Source of the DNA: Bombardia bombarda
Taxonomy: Eukaryota; Ascomycota; Sordariomycetes; Sordariales; Lasiosphaeriaceae
Assembly: GCA_030512295.1 (NCBI GenBank)
Contig: JAULSR010000002.1
Location: 2,356,001 to 2,420,000 of the forward strand
Reading direction: 5' to 3'
DNA: 64,000 bases
The position numbers and the translations under genes are program-made. The first letter of the stretch is position 1, and each line of letters begins with the position of its first letter. The notes beneath the pieces are model-generated. The model worked only from the letters and a program-made list of their open reading frames with translations. It did no database searches and was not told the DNA's origin. Below are positions 36,157-46,362 of this stretch, piece after piece.

Positions 36157-36186
36157 GGTGGTGGTGGTGGTGGTGGTGGTGGTGGT
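36157..36186. repeat. (GGT)10 microsatellite
   Basis: Ten perfect GGT units about 60 bp after the dioxygenase stop codon. Confidence 0.95.
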
Positions 36187-37976
36187 GTTTGCTGCGGTGA
36201 ATTTGGAATAGGGGTGAAGGCAGGGAGGGGGATGGGTTGGTTGAGGAGTGGAATGTGTATATACAGGTATATATGAAGAATCATAGCGACATGGCAGAGC
36301 CAGCCAGCCAGTTACACAAAAAAAGACCAGACACTTGTTTGGTTGATGGTCAACGTGACCAAGTGACTGAGTGATGCTGTCTTGAGCTTTGTGATCACTT
36401 GATATAGCTTGTTATCATGACCTCTTCTGAACGGAAAAATGGAAAAAGGAAATCATAAACTGATATCCAACTTTATGAGTGTGGGCGATTCGGACATGTA
36501 AAAGAACTTGAAAAGGAAAAAGCGCAATGGCAAAAAGAGAGAAACTAGACGGCTCGCGATAACCTGATCCTCTTCTTCTGCCAGCAGCATGATGTGCCTC
36601 CAATATACGACTGGAATATGCTCAATGGCTATCCATCCATGGTGTGGTTTAAGGTCGTCTCTGGAAAAGAGGATCCACGATCCATGAGTGTCGCGCTGTT
36701 CTTCCCCATCGTGGAAATTTCCAGGCCACAATAGACCCAATGTTGCGAAACTGTCTGAAAATGGAAAGCCTAATCGGGTTCGGTTTGTTGGATTGGACTG
36801 GTTGGATCTTTCAATTTGACTGAGATGGAATGATGATTGACTTCAGGTAAAAGATCTTTTCTGTAATTCCCAGCTCGCACTCTCAGCTCGCACCTTCCTG
36901 ACGGGAGCTCTTCGACGCGCCAAGAACAAGCAAGCTGAGACTCCACGTGCCCCTCCTAGCCAGACCCGACAGTGTGTGCGTGCTGGGCACTGCTGAGGTC
37001 ATCCTGCAGGCGGCATTGTGGGGGTTCGCTCGCAGGGGGCTTGGAGCTCTGTATGGCCAACCCCACCAGCTTTTTCAGGTACCATACCCTTCCACCTCAG
37101 GTTGCGAGCTGGTCCGGGATGGATGGCATTTCAAAAGTCTAGGCCGCGAATAAACAGGACTTGATGATTCATTGATCCTGCGATGGGCTTTGTTGATGGT
37201 CGGATACATACGGAATAGCTGCCAGGTGCGCGCTATGTAGACTGCGCCTCTCTATAGTCAGCAAGGCGAAGTGATAATGTGTGATAATGCAAATCGATAC
37301 AGATTGCACCGTGCTACTAGTGTCCTCACGGCACTTTGATGCTGGGACATGATAAGGGGAAGCACATAAATTACAGTGCAACCGCTGGCGCCAATAATCG
37401 TTTCTCACCGTTTCATAGGCATGTAACCAAACAACGCTCTGGCGCGAGTTACATGCGTACACAGAACAGAAAGAAACAGTTATGTCTGGAGCCAACGAGC
37501 TTTCAAGTGTACTGCCTGTATAGCCGGAAATTCGACATGCTGTCGAGACTGATTACTGAATCACGCATTCAATTGGTTGCATGTCAGTCCTCGAGATCTG
37601 GAATTGACAGCGATTGGCCAAGACCGATGACGGCGATGGAGCGTTCCGTAAGCTGCATTGGAACTTTGCAACCGAGCGTCGACAAGCTGAAGCTAGGGTG
37701 GTGCTTTGTTGGGTAAAAGGGCAGGGTTGACGCCTCCCGCCCGCCTGTTTCACTTACAAGATACGACGGAACTGCCATCTAAGATCCGGGTATGTCGCCA
37801 TGATGGCCGGCCGTCCTGACGGTGCTGCGTGCGTGCGAAAGAGTGCGGGAACCTGAAGCATGTTCGACCTTGGTAAATATTTCTACTGTGTAGGTCGCAG
37901 AGGTACCCAGGGTGCCTGCCGACTCTGCTGTTACAGTCTGATCTGGCAAGCGCGCACACAACCTTGAATTCTCCCC

Positions 37977-38029
37977 TGCTCTCTTTCTCTCTCTCTCTCT
38001 CTTCCTCTCGTTCCTTCCCTTTATCTTAA
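37977..38029 (+). promoter_or_regulatory. CT-rich tract upstream of the type III PKS
   Basis: A nearly pure pyrimidine stretch (CTCTCTCTCTCT core) about 480 bp before the PKS start codon. Such tracts commonly mark the core promoter or transcription start region in filamentous fungi. The start site itself is not determined. Confidence 0.45.
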
Positions 38030-38508
38030 TCTTTTAACTCTCAAAACAGTTTTGAGTATCTTAGTGTAATCAAGATTGTCTTATCAGCCACCGCCCATTC
38101 TTTGACTGTCGAGCCGAGGCACATACCTGCGTACTTTGGCTTATCCTCAACATCAGACACCAGCCAAACCTGGAACGTCTAAGCCTCATCCCACTCCTCC
38201 TGTTTACGCAACCACAGTATCGCCACCGACTGAGCTCGCTCTCCTCTGATCGTGCGCCTCCAAAGCACTCACTCAACTTATTACAACACAGCTCAAAGGA
38301 AATCCACATCCGCCAAGCTTCCTCCCGTTCTCCCTCCCACTTCTCGTTTCCCTTCTGCCGCTGGTCACCACGTGCAGCAACAAGCAGCTCAAGTTAAAGA
38401 GAACCTTGAGAGTTCCAAGCTAGAGAGACAACGCCCCCAAACCTTCAACACGCCAATTGACTCACCATAGCATCTCGACGCCCGTCTCTTTCCTACCGGC
38501 CAGCAACC

Positions 38509-40142
38509 ATGGCTGCGCCAGTTGCTTTCGGGGAGCTGGGCCTCTCCATCTTGGGCCTGGGCGCAGAGTACCCTCCCCATAACCTCAAGCCCACCGCCAT
38601 CGACACACTAGCCAAGCGCTACTACCCAGACTCGCCGGCGTAAGCTTCTCTCATAGCCACCTACTGTTCTCCCCCTCCTCTTCCCAGCTCCCGGAGCCCA
38701 ATCAATCAAGATGAAGACATACCTACCTTCTATACCCCTTCGTGCAAGCGGGCGCATGCCAACCAGACCAGACCAACCTGACTGACTCCCCCCCCCCCCC
38801 CCCCCCTCCCAGCATGACCAAAGTCCTCGCCATCAACCGCTACACCGGCATCGACACGCGCTCCTCCATCGGCAACCCCGACCACCCGGCCGTCAACAAG
38901 CCCTCCGCCCCCTCCATCGCCGACCTCCACGCCATCTTCATGTCCGACGGCGTCCCGCTGGCCGTCAAGGCCTGTCGCAAGGCCCTGTCCGAAGCCCGCC
39001 TCGCCGCGTCCGACATCACCCACATCGTCTCGACAACCTGCACCGACTCGGCCAACCCGGGCTTCGACCACCACGTCGCCAAGACCCTCGCCCTCGGTCC
39101 GCACGTCGAGCGCGTCCTGCTGCACGGCGTCGGCTGCAGCGGCGGCCTGGCCGCCCTGCGCACCGCCGCCAACCTCTGCCTCGGCCACAGCCAGCGCCGC
39201 CTGCCCGCGCGCATCCTCGTCGTCGCCCTCGAGGTCAGCACCACCATGGTGCGCAGCGAGCTCGACAGCATCGACGCCCTGCAGGAGACGCGCATCGGCA
39301 TCGCGCTGTTCAGCGACTGCGCCAGCGCCGTCGTGCTCTCCAACGATATTGATCTCCGGCAAGAACCGGTATATGACCTGCTGGGCTGGCAGAACTGTGT
39401 CATTCCCGAGACCGAGGCAGACCTGGGGTTCGATGTCGACCCGTCCGGGTGGAAGGTGGTGCTGTCGCCGCGCGTGCCGGCGCTGACGCAGGCCGTCATG
39501 GCGCCGTCGTACGCCGCGCTGATGGCGGCGCTGCCGGACGATGTGCGCGCGCGGCACGCGTCGCCGAAGGATTTCGACTGGGCCATGCACCCCGGCGGCG
39601 CGACGATCCTGACGGGCGCGGAGAAAGCGCTGGGGATCACGTCTGAGCACATGCGCGCGAGCTATGATACGTACATTAACCATGGGAATAGCAGCTCGGC
39701 GACGATCTTCAGCGTGCTGAATAGGTTGAGGCAGAAGGAGATGGATGCGCTGGCGCCGCCGCCGGGGCCGGGGGGCGGGGTGAAGGAGTATGTGGTGGGG
39801 TGTGCGTTTGGGCCGGGGATCACGGTGGAGATGTGCATGTTGCGGAGGAGGGGGGTGGAAGGGGAGGTGGTGCCGACGGGGATACAGACGCCGCCGGAGA
39901 CGGAGAGCGAGGGGAGTAGCGGGTTGAGTGAGGATGGGGAGGAGGAGGATGAGGAGGATAGGGAGAGGGAAGGGGATGGGGGTGCGGATGTGAGGGGGAC
40001 GAGGGAGATAGAAGAAAGGGGAAATGGAAATGGAAATCAACGGTTAGACGCGGAAGGAGAACAGGGGAAGAAGGGAAAGAAGGAGGAGCAGGAGCAGGCG
40101 GCGTTTATAAGCGAGGCGTTGGAGAATGTTGAGTTGGACTGA
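38509..40142 (+). CDS. Type III polyketide synthase, chalcone-synthase-like (486 aa)
   Basis: Two exons, 38509-38639 and 38813-40142, joined across a 173-nt GTAAGC...CCCAG intron with a 19-C tract; the product is 486 residues. The thiolase-fold catalytic triad of type III PKSs is intact: Cys152 in HGVGCSGGLAALRTAANL, His303 in DWAMHPGGATIL and Asn336 in INHGNSSSATIFSVL. Spacing is as in fungal alkylresorcylic acid/alkylpyrone synthases. These homodimers extend acyl-CoA starters with malonyl-CoA and cyclise the chain to resorcylic acids, resorcinols or pyrones. Residues 1-44 come from exon 1 and include the family start GLSILGLGAEYPPHNLKP. After about residue 390 the protein runs into an acidic, Glu/Asp/Gly-rich tail of some 90 residues, outside the fold. 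No reductase, oxidase or transporter gene is adjacent apart from the secreted dioxygenase 2.4 kb upstream. Product is unknown. Confidence 0.92.
38788..38806 (+). repeat. C19 homopolymer forming the PKS intron polypyrimidine tract
   Basis: Nineteen C, then T, CCC and AG at the 3' splice site, just after an ACTGACT branch-like sequence. This is an unusual acceptor and a likely site of length error or variation. Confidence 0.9.
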
Positions 40143-41894
40143 GGAGTGTAGTATGTGTGTCTTGCTGTTGTTGGTCATAAGGGTCTTTTCTTGCTTTCTC
40201 TATGTCGGAGAGAGAGGCAAAGGAAGAGAGGACCGGTTTTCTTGGGTTATGAGCAAGCAAAACAAGCGAGCGAGCGAGCGAGCGTAGCAGATTCAAACGG
40301 TGCTTGTTTGTAGGTATGTATTATACGTATTGAGATAGAGGGGCAGCACATAGCACTCGCCCGCGCTTCGAAGCAAAAATTGATGTTAGGCGTTGGATAG
40401 ACCAGTTGGGTGTGCACACCTACCTACCTCACTTGGAGGAATTGGTAAGAATGGCAAAGGGGATGGATGACTTCATTGTTGGCAGTTGGAGATTAGAGTT
40501 AGAGATAGACTTTAATTTTGGTATGTAGATAGCAAAACACGATTCTTGGTCTATAACAAAAGATATCTGCGAAGAAATGCAAGGTGAGTAGGTAGGTATT
40601 GATATAAGATCCTGCTGGGCATGCGTCTGATGGATGTAAACAATATATACCCATGTTTACGAATAGGAATAGTGAGGGCTCAGTTTGAGTGTCAATATGG
40701 ATCTGCAACGCCTCGATGCCAAATACTAAAATCCGTTTATGTCACAACTACATACTTAGTATACTTAGCATCTCAAACTGACTCTTGATCAGTGGAGAGA
40801 GCAATGAGGTTTTGCGCTTCAGATTATCAAGTTGTTAAAAGGGTAGTAGTATTCAATACATAGAACAATCGACCACCAGGTGTCATTCTGGAACATCTTT
40901 TCCATCTCGTCGAGGACGGACGGGACCTTGAAACAGATAAGCCATGGTAATGCGGGGCGATAAGGTCCCGTATCGCCTAGGTATTCTGCGGGGTCTTGTA
41001 CATGCACTAAAAGTGCTGAAAGTTCCCGGAAGAGACAGTGAGTGTATGTTCATATCCTGCATCGCAGCATTAAATTGGAAAACGTTCGAAAAAAGATTAT
41101 AAGACTGAGAAGATAGATTCGATGAATCACAAGCGAAAAAGAAGAAAGGACTCGGGTTACAACTGCAAGACATCCGTCTGATTATTGGCGGGGGGGTGGC
41201 CACTGGCCACGACAATGGCGGCGGCCCCATGTCCGATTCCTCCCCTGGCTCCCCTGCCCTGCCCCTCGAATCCCTCCCCCCCTCGCACAGGGACGCGGGG
41301 TGGTTAGGTGGCTGGGCGAGCAGCGCCAATCCCTGACTGGGCAGCTGGACCGGAGTTTCCCAACCTCTTGTTTAATCGACGTGGGCGGCCACGACTTACG
41401 GCCCCTTCGTGGGCGCTGGGATGATGGGATGGAATGGCGAGGATGGGTGGGCTGCGCTGGCTGGTCGAACTACTGCGAACGAATGTGCAGCCATTCCCTC
41501 CCTCACGATACGGATGTAACGGGTTTTATTTTATTTCCCTAGCTTGTTAGCCCATCTACACACACACTTATTGCACTGCCAGGAACGGTCGTCGTTGCGC
41601 GCGCGCAATCCCCCAATTCATTTCCATCTCATCCCATCCAATCTCGACGTCTCTTGGACAGTACCGCACACCTAAAACCTAAATCCCCCTGCGTCACAAT
41701 CAACTGGCAAACATAGCTTGGTGACTTGCCTTCCTGGTCGCCCTAGCTTTTTCTCCGGATTTGCAAGCAAACCGTGACGCATCCGCTCCCCCGCCCCGAA
41801 GGCTGCTTCGGCGCATCGGGCGTCATCGGATCGAATCGGTTGCGCAGCCGGTACCGTATCGCACATACAGATACAGGCAACCAACAGCCGCCGT
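40143..41894. other. 1.75 kb intergenic region
   Basis: 3' flank of the PKS gene with a (GCGA)n run near 40265-40283, then AT-rich DNA and, from about 41160, GC-rich sequence leading into the next transcription unit. The frames at 40883-41329 (-) and 41672-42151 (-) have no recognisable domain. Confidence 0.5.
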
Positions 41895-42594
41895 ATGGTC
41901 TGGTCCGGCCTGTCGTCTGGCGCTTTCTTCTTCCCGATGCCATCGCTTTTCACCGTCCACAACAACGTCTCGCTGCTCAGCATCACAATTGCGCCGAGCG
42001 CCTGGGTTGCGTCACTGGTCCTGGCTCTGGTCTTTCTCTTCATATATCTACCGCCGCTCCCCTCCTTCCGTCCCAAGGCGCTCTTTTTCGGAGGACGGCG
42101 CAAAACTACCAGTGCTGTTACCAAATCCAAGACATCATTGTCGGCATCCACTTCTGTTTCCCAGCAACAGCAACAGCAACAACAGCGACGCGAGTATCAG
42201 TATCAGTACCGGGAACAAGAGCAGGCCTCTGAAGAAGAAGAAGACGACGACAACGACGTACATTATCAACGACAACAGGAGCTGCTTCGGCGGAAACGAC
42301 AAATCGCAGAAAAGCCTCTTCCGCCTCTGCTCGGGCGCAACCCGATTCAGTATCCGTGGGGCGACAGCAGCAGCAGAAAGGGAAAAGAAGAGAACATCGA
42401 CGACAGGAAAAGAGAAGGCGACAGTAGGGAAAGGGAAAGAGACAGAGTAAGAGACAGAGCGAGGGATCGCGACAACAGGGACAGAGACAGGAACAGATCA
42501 AGGGAGAGATCAAGCCGTCGCAAGCAAGACCGCCACGACAGCAGCACCTCCAGAAGAACCACCAGCAAGCGATACTCCACCACCACCAACAAAG
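41895..42594 (+). CDS. Putative N-terminal or upstream coding segment, frame shifted relative to the following gene
   Basis: An open frame starts at ATG 41895 and runs in phase 3 to 42953, but its coding character (codons mostly ending in G or C) fades near 42600-42635, where the following gene's phase 1 takes over. The part up to 42594 encodes a hydrophobic, membrane-anchor-like segment (APSAWVASLVLALVFLFIYL), then a Gln-rich stretch, then a very charged Arg/Asp/Glu-rich region (RDRARDRDNRDRDRNRSRER). No intron with good signals joins the two phases. It may be the true N-terminus of the next protein separated by a one-base indel, a separate small protein, or a leader with chance openness. 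Function unknown. Confidence 0.4.
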
Positions 42595-44574
42595 ATGGGG
42601 GCAGCAGCGAGAGCGAGACCGCCGTCGCTCGACCAACTAGAGGACCATCTCGACGTCTCACTGGAGGACTTCGAGCCCTCGATTGGCAGCCGCAGTCCTC
42701 GCTCCGACCACCACTACTCGGACTACCCGAGCAGCAGCTACAGCGACGAGGAGGAGGAGGGGAGCGAGATAATGGAGGACTCATCGGCCTCCGCAGGTGG
42801 CTTCTTTCCTCCGGCATGGCCCGGCGATCGTCATCAAAACTGGACGACAACAACAAAAACAGCAGCAGCCGACAAGGCAGCAGTAGTAGATCCACCGGCC
42901 ATGCTGCGGCTCCTCAACGGCGATCACAGTCAAGGTTTCTGGAGCGAGACTAAGGATCAGAAAGATACGGCTAGGCTGGAGGACTTTGCTGGGGGAAGGG
43001 GTGGGGGGTATTTTGATGATTTGTTATTAAGGGAGTCCAGTCCGGAGGATGAGAAGTGGAGCGGTGATCCGTTTTTGTACCGGGCTATAAGGACGGCGCT
43101 GCCTAGGAGTCAGTCGCCTGAGGAGAAGGAGGAGAGGAGCTCGGAAGAGGACGGGGATATGGTTGCGAGGCAGCTTGAGGGTGAGCATGATGGCAGTCGG
43201 AATAAGGTTGAGATCAAGCGGGAGGAGGAGGGGGAGGAGGATGTGAGGTTGGGTGATATCAAGGATGCTGGTGCTGCTGGTGCTGCTGGTGCTGCTGGTG
43301 ATTTGCTTAGACCGCAGCGGCAGCAGTCGTCAGAGAATTGTAAGTTTGTTCCCAAAGAACACCCCATTATCCCATATCACAGCAGCTAACAAACCACCAT
43401 AGACATCCGCTTCGCAGTCCAAGCAGACATCCAGCAGCGAACAGAACCCATCGAGGCCGCCATCAACTTCCTGCGCACCCGCGTCGGCTTCATGTTCGTC
43501 TCATGGCCAGCCATGCTGCTCTCCACCATCGTCGCCATCCTCTCCTACGCCGCCATCCAGTCCCTCTTCCAACCAGCCTCAATGCGCCCCGTCCCCGACC
43601 TCGTCAAAGTCGCCGGCGTCGCCCGCTCCTTCGAGCCGCTCATCTACTACTCCGAGAACGGCATCCAGCAAGTCGGCGACCTGCAAGCCACCGGCGTGGC
43701 CGTCTGGGACCTCGGCGAGAGCGTGCGCAGCAGCAACCTCACATCCGCCCCCATCATCGTCAAGGAGCTCGACGAGCTCAGCGACAGCCTCAAAACCCTC
43801 GCCATCGAGCTCACCAAATTCTTCGCCAACGTCGACGGCGACATCGACGGCATCCTCATCGTCATGGACTGGGCCCGCCGCGAGCTCTCGCAGCTCTCCC
43901 AACTCCCCTCGGCGCCCCTCTCCTCCGCCTTCGACAACATCCACAACATGCTCTCGCGCGCCGGCGTGCTCGAGAACCCGGCCACCGGCCAACCCACCAC
44001 CGCCGGCACCCTCGCCCTCTCCCTATTCGGCCCCTCGCGCCCGCAGCGCACCAAACAGACCCTGCAGCGCACCTTCCACGAGTTCCTCGCCGTGCTCGAG
44101 GAGGCCATCGCCAACGAGCTGCAGCACAGCCTCGCCATCTTTGCCCTCTTCGAGGCCATCGACAACCAGTTCCTCAACCTCGCGCGCACCGTCGTGCGCG
44201 AGGCCTCGCAGCAGGACGAGGCCCAGGACGAGCTGCTCTCGTCGCTGTGGACGCGCATCCTCGGCGCCAACGCCGGCGACCTCAAGAAGTATGAGCGCAA
44301 CAGAATGTTGCTGCTCAACGTGCGCGAGAAGACGGTGCGCAACAAGGGGATTCTGGTGGAGCACAACCATCGGCTGATGGCGCTCAAGGCGAGCCTGGAG
44401 AGCGTGCGGCGGAAGCTGGTGTCGCCGCTGGTGAGGTCGGTGAATAGCAGCACGTTGAGTGTCGAGGAGCAGATCCGGGGGCTGGAGGATGTGGGGGTTT
44501 ATTTGGAGGGGGTGAGGACGCGGCAGAAGGGGAAGTTGATGGAGGTTTTGTATGGTGGTGGTGGGGGAGGATGA
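42595..44574 (+). CDS. Conserved fungal membrane protein of unknown function (638 aa)
   Basis: Two exons, 42595-43339 and 43403-44574, with a 63-nt GTAAGT...TAG intron and CTAAC branch site; the product is 638 residues. The first half is disordered and acidic (PSLDQLEDHLDVSLEDFEPS, then QGFWSETKD and LLLRESSPED). The second half begins IRFAVQADIQQRTEPIEAAI, followed by one transmembrane helix (PAMLLSTIVAILSYAAIQSL) and a long, Leu-rich helical region of about 300 residues likely to form coiled coils or a helical bundle. The pattern recalls a family of uncharacterised Pezizomycotina proteins; no enzymatic motif is seen. The ATG at 42595 directly precedes the conserved-looking LDQLEDHLDVSLED segment, but the real start may lie upstream in another phase. 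It ends with six Gly codons. Confidence 0.72.
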
Positions 44575-46362
44575 CGGGGGGGAGTGTTGAGGGGGAGGGA
44601 GGGAGAGGGAGGGGAGGTTGATCGGTGATGGGCCGGCGGGGGGCAGGGGGCGGTAGTTGGTGTTTGTGGGTTGGATGCACTTTTTTTTTTTTTTGTTGTT
44701 GTTTGTTTGGGTTTTCTGGTTGGGTTTTTTGTTTTCTTTTCTCCTATGGTGGTGGTGGTGGTTGGTGGTTGTTGGTATGTTGAAACCAGGAGAAAAGTGT
44801 TTGGTTGGGGTTTGTCATTTCTTTTTTCCTTCCTCCTACTTTCCCTGCTTCTTTTTCCTCATCCAGCCAGCCGTGCTTATCTGCAAACCCGGGAATTTGC
44901 ATACGTGCATTCATTTATGCATGCATGCCCAGGTAGATAGGGGGTTGGTTCTGTATCGGTAGTCTGTCGCGATGGCTGTGGATTGGGTTCAAAGCCGCCG
45001 GGCTTTGTTGCAACCAAGCATGCATACATACAAACATACATATATGGACAAGGAGAGCACGAAAAGAAGGGGAACGTGCGGGAGAAGCATCTTGGAAGCA
45101 AGTCTGTCAACAAAGCGATGGCCAATAAGCAAGTGCTTCAGTCGGCGGCGGCTCGGACACGGCATAGGATGGATACATGGGCCTGGTTGGTTGGTTGGTT
45201 GGTTTCCCGTAAAGCTTCCTGGACACGAACGGGGGGTGGCGTTTTTGTTGTTTCATTCGTATTGTGTTCTTTTTTTGGTGTTCTCTTTTGATGAGATCAT
45301 ATTCTATTAACGACGACGAACGACACAGTCATTGTTTGGGTCCCACGGAGTTAGTACTCGAGGATACCCGTTTCTTTTGCCATCATGTACATGCATGACA
45401 GGACAAAGGAGGAGGAATAGGATAGATAGCCGTTATCTAGATACTAGCTAGCTACTTGATAAAGTAGTAGCTGGCTGCATGCAGGTAAACATACCAGGTT
45501 TCTTTATTGAAGACATCGATATGCTGTAGCAGGCGCTTGTTTAGACCTTAAACTTGCAGGAAACGTGAATGATGATTGTTGTAGCTGTTGTAAATATGTT
45601 CGCATCACTAATAGATACATACTATCTGTTTTTACTTCTATGCATCCACCAGTTAACAGCTTGTGCTCAACAAACTAAACTTGAAAAGACTGACAGTAGC
45701 AATACGTAGTCGGAAGACCGTCAAGCACATCACATTCACACAGCGTCAAGTAGATAATTTACTGTCTATTAGCTAGTCTCCCTATTTGTAGGATAATGCC
45801 TACTGTGGTCCTGTCAAAGACATGTTGAGGCTGGCCTCTGTTCATCATAAACGACCGGGTATTTGGTCGATCGCGTCCGACCCATGAAAAAGTCCGTTCG
45901 GTCCGGCTTCGGCAGGACCCCGACACCCGTAAGAACCGCAACCATAAAACGCCGAGTGGGTTGATAAATGGAAAAACAAACCCGCCCCCCCTTCCGTAGA
46001 GACGGCCGCCCGATGACCAGATCCCCATCATAAAGAAGCAAATCTATCAGTACATGAGGATGACGTATCGATGCCATATCAAGATGTTGTGCTAAGTCGT
46101 CAGCGAGAGACCCATCCATGACCTCTCCTAGAAATGCTGCCAAGCCCATCCGATGCTGAACCACTTGAGGTTGCATGAGATGGGGAAGATCATGCTGCCG
46201 CCAGTTGAAGCTGGTATCAAAACTTTTCCCGTCCTGTTGCATCATCAACCATAGAGAGCTGAAAAGAGGTGCCGAGAGAAGGAAGAGCGTAAAAAAAGAC
46301 GAAACAATAGATTGCGATTTCGAGACATCCATCTCGAATCCGCTTTAAAGACTACACAGTCT
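44575..46362. other. 1.8 kb intergenic between convergent genes
   Basis: 3' flanks of two convergent genes. T/G-rich to about 44870, then mixed sequence. Frames at 44657-44962 arise from T/G homopolymers, and the 172-codon minus frame at 45814-46332 has no domain. The part next to 46362 is the PABP 3' UTR. Confidence 0.55.

Larger units (their letters stand above)
36096..38508. other. 2.4 kb intergenic: dioxygenase 3' flank and PKS promoter
   Basis: Holds (GGT)10 in the 3' flank at 36157-36186 and a long pyrimidine tract at about 37977-38029 followed by a leader of roughly 480 bp. Frames between 36415 and 38309 lack homology features. Confidence 0.55.

Noticed and set aside
38730..40040. 436-codon minus-strand frame opposite the type III PKS
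   Set aside because: Arg/His/Pro-rich antisense shadow of a GC-biased gene; the + strand has a complete catalytic triad.
41774..42450. Additional open frames 1 and 2 over the 5' part of the unknown membrane protein
   Set aside because: Frames 1 and 2 here have weak codon bias and no hydrophobic or repeated structure; only frame 3 shows coding character.
28038..44574. A secondary-metabolite gene cluster built around the type III PKS
   Set aside because: The neighbours are Pex11, a nitronate monooxygenase and an unknown membrane protein separated by kilobases; no transcription factor, tailoring P450 or dedicated transporter is present.
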